Assembly (NCBI RefSeq): GCF_900115605.1
Contig: NZ_FOXC01000021.1
Span: 1 to 47,850 of the forward strand
Source of the DNA: Halolactibacillus halophilus
Lineage (GTDB): Bacteria; Bacillota; Bacilli; Bacillales; Amphibacillaceae
Reading direction: 5' to 3'
Length of the DNA: 47,850 nucleotides
Part shown: one piece after another, positions 44,226 through 47,850 of the stretch
How the letters are laid out: each line of letters begins with the position of its first letter
Position numbering within the stretch: the first letter of the stretch is position 1
Program-made: the position numbers and the translations under genes
Notes under the pieces: model-generated
Told to the model about the DNA's origin: nothing
Seen by the model: the letters and a program-made list of their open reading frames with translations, nothing else
The model's database searches: none

Positions 44226-45413
44226 TTAAATGTCAGAAAGTATTACTTGTTCAACGACACACTTTGCTGCAGTCCCATTATCAATGGCATTAAAGCGTTC
44301 TTTGTATTCTTGTGAAAAATTAACTTTCTCATTAAAATCTATTAACTTTATTAAATTCAAAACTTCTTCAGTTGTTCTACATATAGGAAAAGGAAGTTCT
44401 TCAATATCAAGATAAAAACCTCTCAATTTATGCTGGTACTTTTCTAAATCATACGCATATAGGAGAATTGGTCTTTCTAACAAAGAATAATCAAAAAATA
44501 CGGAAGAGTAATCTGTAATCAACATATCCGAAACAAGATATAAATCTCTTATATCTTCATACTCTGAAACATTAATAGCAAATCCCTCAAATATATTCAA
44601 ATCTAACTTCTCAGAGATAAGATAATGTGCTCTAATTAAAATTATAAAATCATCTTTCAAATAAGATTTTAATAATGTTAGTTCGAGCTTTAAATTAAAC
44701 TTATAGTGCCCCACGTTAATAAATTCGTCATCCCTCCAGGTTGGAGCATACATAATTATTTTCTTATTAGAATCAATTCCTAAACGATGTTTTAGTATTT
44801 TTATATAATCATAATTGTTGTTATTAATCAAATAATCATTTCTTGGATAGCCACACTCCAAAATTTCCCCATCATAATTAAATGCTCTTCGAAACTGCTC
44901 AGTTGAAAATACGTTTTGAGAGATTAGATAATCCCACTTACTAGAGTCTTGTAAAAAACCTTTTTTATAATTCTCGGTGTTAGTGCCAGGCATTTTTACA
45001 TCATCAATATCCACACCAAGTTTTTTTAAAGGCGTACCATGCCATGTTTGCACATATGATATTTTAGCAACCTTTGGTATCCAAAGCGGTAAACGGGTAT
45101 TTGTGACCCAGTACTTCGATGTCGCCATATGATAAACCCACATAGGAGATAACCGTTTTACCGATGTAAAACGGTTATCTTTTAACAACCGCGATGCTCG
45201 CCTGTCAATTGCCCATATCAATTTAAGATTTGGTACATTAATCCCTTGTAAATACTCATAAATTGCTCGTGGATTATCACTAAACTGTTTACCATGAAAA
45301 CTTTCAAAGATGATCTTATTTTGTTGAGGCAGTAGTAGAAACAACTTAAACAATATAAAGTATAGAAAAGAAATCGCTTTGCGAACGGTTTTTCTTAATT
45401 GTTTTTTTATCAA
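44226..45413 (-). CDS. CDP-glycerol glycerophosphotransferase family protein
   Basis: A peripheral membrane GT-B enzyme of 395 residues that transfers glycerol-phosphate from CDP-glycerol to a lipid-linked acceptor. A basic N-terminus and hydrophobic segment (about 12-28) give way to the family motifs FESFHGKQFSDNPRAIYEYL, YVQTWHGTPLKKLGVDIDD (catalytic-type His), YAPTWRDDEFINVGHYKF and MLITDYSSVFFDYSLLERPILLYAYDLEKYQHKLRGFY. It starts at TTG 45413 with AAGGG upstream, 30 bases after the larger homologue, and forms an operon with it. The conserved QTWHGTPLK and DYSSVFFD motifs are shared almost word for word with that neighbour, so they are paralogues. Confidence 0.9.
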   Translation of the reverse strand: MIKKQLRKTVRKAISFLYFILFKLFLLLPQQNKIIFESFHGKQFSDNPRAIYEYLQGINVPNLKLIWAIDRRASRLLKDNRFTSVKRLSPMWVYHMATSKYWVTNTRLPLWIPKVAKISYVQTWHGTPLKKLGVDIDDVKMPGTNTENYKKGFLQDSSKWDYLISQNVFSTEQFRRAFNYDGEILECGYPRNDYLINNNNYDYIKILKHRLGIDSNKKIIMYAPTWRDDEFINVGHYKFNLKLELTLLKSYLKDDFIILIRAHYLISEKLDLNIFEGFAINVSEYEDIRDLYLVSDMLITDYSSVFFDYSLLERPILLYAYDLEKYQHKLRGFYLDIEELPFPICRTTEEVLNLIKLIDFNEKVNFSQEYKERFNAIDNGTAAKCVVEQVILSDI

Positions 45414-45443
45414 TTTTCCCTTCTCCCTCTCCTATTCCTCAAA

Positions 45444-47561
45444 TCAGTTAAACACTTCTTTTATAGTTTTTTCTGCTGCATGTCCATCATCCCACGAACA
45501 GAACTTTCTATAAAATTCATTATATTTTTTATTGAACTTTTTAGAAATATCATCAATGCTGTGAATACTTCTTACTATACCATCCGTATTATATAGTAAT
45601 GGTCCTGGTAAATCTGTTTCCATGTTTATATAAAAACCTCTTAATTTATCACGATAATTCTCTAAATCATAAGTAAAGAATAGAATTGGACGTCTCAAAT
45701 TAGCATAATCAAAAAACACTGAAGAGTAGTCTGTGATCAATAAATCTGAGATTAGGTAAAGCTCAGAAATGTCATCATATTTAGAGAAATCAAATGCAAA
45801 ATCTTTATACTCACTTAAATCTAATTGATTTGCAATAAAATAGTGCATCCGTAAGACAACAACATACTCTTCTGATAATTCTTTTCTTACTTTATTCAAA
45901 TCAAGTTCGAGATTAAATTTATATTTGCCCGCTTCATAAAATTGATCATCTCTCCAAGTGGGTGCATATAAAATTACCTTTTTATCCAAAGGTAATTGCA
46001 TTTTTCGCTTCAATTTATTAATTTCATCTTCGTTATTTTTTTTATACAAAACGTCATTTCTAGGATATCCAATTTCCAACATTTTTTTATCGAACATAAA
46101 TGCTCTCCTGAAAATGTCTGACGAATATTGATTAGGTGAAATAAGATAATCCCATCTCCTTGACTGAATATAAAAATCTCGTTTATAATGCGGATTGGCT
46201 GAGTGAACATCTCTCATATCAAATACAAGGTTCTTAAGCGGAGTTCCATGCCATGTTTGAAGGTAAATATTCCCTTCTCTCTTATCAAACCGTTTAGGAA
46301 TCCTTGAGTTACTCACCCAATACTTAGCTTTAGCTAGGTAATAATAGTATCTTAAGCTAAAACGTTTGACTTGTTTAGCATTTCCAGAAATCTCTTTTCC
46401 TACTTCGTTAAAAATCCAAACATATTTATAATCCGCCTCACAATTTAATAACTCTTCGTATATATACTTTGGAGAATCAGAGTAATTTTTCCCCAGAAAA
46501 CTTTCAAACAAAATTAACTTATCGTCCATTTGGATTTTAATAAATACATTACGATATAAGAATGTATATAGATAATGCTTACTTCTACCAGCTCGTTTAA
46601 TATCCCTTAATGTATTATGCGCATTCATTATTTTAGTGTATTTCAGGTAATTATTCTGTAATATAGGCTTAAATTCACGCTTTAATATAATGGATTTATT
46701 TTGTAATGCCTTCTCTTCAAAGCAATTAGAAATCTTAACAAGTAACTCAAAAATTTCTTCTGATTGATTCTGTTTCTTCAAATAAGTTACAATTGATTTT
46801 CTATAATAATTTAAAAATTGATGATCTAAATATTTTTTAACCTTTAATTTGCTACTATAACGATCTTTTAAGACACTCATCATCGTTAAGTATGATTGCA
46901 GCTTGCTAAGCATGTCTTCTTGCATTAATGATGGGTGGTTCAGAGGATCGTTTCTCAAACGTTTGTAGTAAATCGAACTGCTAACGTATACTATTTCTGA
47001 TGTTTGTTCAATTACTCTCGCAATATAAGATAAATCTGAAAAATGTCTTGCATCAACGACTAGTTTATCTATCTCATCAATCAATATCTCTTTCTGAATT
47101 AATGCATGTAAGATTGAGCGCTTTTTGAATAATTTAGTTCGTTTTTTTCTGTATATTTTCGGTTCATCATTACCTATAAATTCCTGTTTTTCATACTTAG
47201 TTGCATTAACCATCTTACCAACCGTCACCAAGTTATTTCCTTTAGCATTAATTAATCTTTCAATCGCTCTCTCATCTAAAAAATCATCACTGTCTAAAAA
47301 ATAAATATAACTTCCTTTTGCCATTTGTAAACCTGTTAATCGGGACTGAGCCACACCTTTATTTCCTTGGGTGGTATAATTCACTATGCGTTTATCTTCC
47401 CTAGCTAATGAAGTAATAATATCCAATGTACTATCAGTCGAACCATCATTTATTAAAATCACTTCGATATTTTTATAAGTTTGATTTAATACAGACCGTA
47501 AAGATTCCCATAAATAAATTTCGGAATTGTATACGGGCATTATAATTGATACTTGCTCCAT
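45444..47561 (-). CDS. Fusion of GT2 glycosyltransferase and glycerophosphotransferase domains
   Basis: A 705-residue two-domain enzyme. Residues 1 to about 220 form a GT2 (GT-A) domain: VSIIMPVYNSEIYLWESLRSVLNQTYKNIEVILINDGSTDST, then YFLDSDDFLDERAI with the metal-binding DSD. A helical linker (about 220-330) leads to a TagB/TagF-type domain (about 335-705) with LQTWHGTPLKNLVFDMRDV, LYAPTWRDDQFYEAGKYKFNL and LLITDYSSVFFDYANLRRPILFFTYDLENYRDKLRGFY. Such fusions can add a sugar and a polyol phosphate in sequence. ATG 47561 is used because AAAGAGGTG lies just before it. A consensus -35 promoter precedes it. It is the first gene of a two-gene unit. Confidence 0.88.
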   Translation of the reverse strand: MEQVSIIMPVYNSEIYLWESLRSVLNQTYKNIEVILINDGSTDSTLDIITSLAREDKRIVNYTTQGNKGVAQSRLTGLQMAKGSYIYFLDSDDFLDERAIERLINAKGNNLVTVGKMVNATKYEKQEFIGNDEPKIYRKKRTKLFKKRSILHALIQKEILIDEIDKLVVDARHFSDLSYIARVIEQTSEIVYVSSSIYYKRLRNDPLNHPSLMQEDMLSKLQSYLTMMSVLKDRYSSKLKVKKYLDHQFLNYYRKSIVTYLKKQNQSEEIFELLVKISNCFEEKALQNKSIILKREFKPILQNNYLKYTKIMNAHNTLRDIKRAGRSKHYLYTFLYRNVFIKIQMDDKLILFESFLGKNYSDSPKYIYEELLNCEADYKYVWIFNEVGKEISGNAKQVKRFSLRYYYYLAKAKYWVSNSRIPKRFDKREGNIYLQTWHGTPLKNLVFDMRDVHSANPHYKRDFYIQSRRWDYLISPNQYSSDIFRRAFMFDKKMLEIGYPRNDVLYKKNNEDEINKLKRKMQLPLDKKVILYAPTWRDDQFYEAGKYKFNLELDLNKVRKELSEEYVVVLRMHYFIANQLDLSEYKDFAFDFSKYDDISELYLISDLLITDYSSVFFDYANLRRPILFFTYDLENYRDKLRGFYINMETDLPGPLLYNTDGIVRSIHSIDDISKKFNKKYNEFYRKFCSWDDGHAAEKTIKEVFN

Positions 47562-47579
47562 TAAAATCACCTCTTTCTC

Positions 47580-47609
47580 TATATAACTTTAGATGACTCT
47601 AGATGTCAA
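47580..47609 (-). promoter_or_regulatory. Promoter of the GT2-glycerophosphotransferase unit
   Basis: Perfect TTGACA (47604-47609) and TATATA (47580-47585) with an 18-bp spacer (TTATAT at 17 bp is an alternative). Transcription would begin near 47573, leaving a very short leader that barely includes the Shine-Dalgarno GAGGTG (47568-47573). Confidence 0.65.
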
Positions 47610-47784
47610 GCGATTATTCTAGTTATATCTCAAGAAGTAATCCAATAAAAGAGATATACCACTTAAAGTTTAATAATTAATAAGACGGGTATTTAATACT
47701 ATTCTTTCTACATTTACCTGAATCACCTTAACAAACTCATTAAATTCTGAGATAATATCTCGAGTTTGACACTTAATTAAAACA

Positions 47785-47827
47785 AAAACTCTCTAACCCC
47801 TTATTTTTCAGGGGTTTAGAGAGTTTT
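47785..47827. terminator. Bidirectional intrinsic terminator at the window edge
   Basis: AAAACTCTCTAACCCC (47785-47800) pairs with GGGGTTTAGAGAGTTTT (47811-47827) with one bulge and a 10-base loop. T-rich tracts lie on both sides. It probably ends a gene that lies beyond the window on either strand. Confidence 0.8.
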
Positions 47828-47850
47828 TTCGCTTTTGAAAAAGTGAGTAC

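Overview
The window is AT-rich, with AGGAGG-type ribosome binding sites, many TTG/GTG starts and Gram-positive envelope genes (CpsB/C/D phosphatase-kinase module, LCP ligases, TagA/G/H and TagF-type enzymes). This points to a low-GC Bacillota, probably a member of the Bacillales. No rRNA, tRNA, CRISPR array or replication origin was seen. The assignment rests on gene content only; no database search was possible.

Layout. (1) 1-9.3 kb is an accessory, IS-scarred region. It holds the right end of an IS21-family element (istA tail plus istB), a KAP-family NTPase, a pRiA4b ORF-3-like protein, an unknown 153-aa protein, an orphan AbiEi-like antitoxin/regulator, a decayed second IS21-type istA, an unknown 258-aa protein, and a patch of 26-bp and 8-bp tandem repeats. 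(2) 9.3-31.8 kb, all on the minus strand, is a Wzy-dependent capsule/exopolysaccharide locus. Read in the direction of transcription it has chain-length/kinase genes (cpsC, cpsD), the phosphatase cpsB, a PglF/EpsC-type dehydratase, then an interruption (pseudopilin pseudogene, 24-codon ORF, HEPN-type gene). It continues with the aminotransferase, phosphoglycosyltransferase and acetyltransferase of a bacillosamine-type pathway, a GT2, a UDP-glucose dehydrogenase, a five-gene UDP-ManNAc3NAcA-type pathway, three GT4 enzymes, a Wzy polymerase and a Wzx flippase. (3) 32.3-37 kb holds galU, a second Wzz-type protein and two tandem LCP ligases, each with recognisable promoters or terminators. (4) 37-38 kb is an IS30-family remnant behind a striking RBS-sequestering hairpin. 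(5) 38.1-47.6 kb is a wall-teichoic-acid-like cluster: TagA, TagH and TagG, a second Wzy-like protein, and three CDP-glycerol glycerophosphotransferase-type proteins, one fused to a GT2 domain.

How the genes fit together (inference). A diNAcBac-type sugar phosphate would be loaded on undecaprenyl phosphate by the PglC/EpsL-like enzyme. GT4/GT2 enzymes would add further residues, including uronic acids from UDP-GlcA (GalU then Ugd) and UDP-ManNAc3NAcA. Wzx would flip the unit, Wzy would polymerise it, CpsC/CpsD/CpsB would control length, and an LCP enzyme would anchor it. The second cluster would make a phosphoglycerol-containing wall polymer exported by TagGH. The most unusual items are the interruption of the capsule operon by a HEPN gene plus a nonsense-mutated pilin gene, the orphan AbiEi-like gene, the hairpin covering the IS30 remnant's Shine-Dalgarno, the Wzy/TagF-like pair, and palindromes at the cpsC and KAP promoters.
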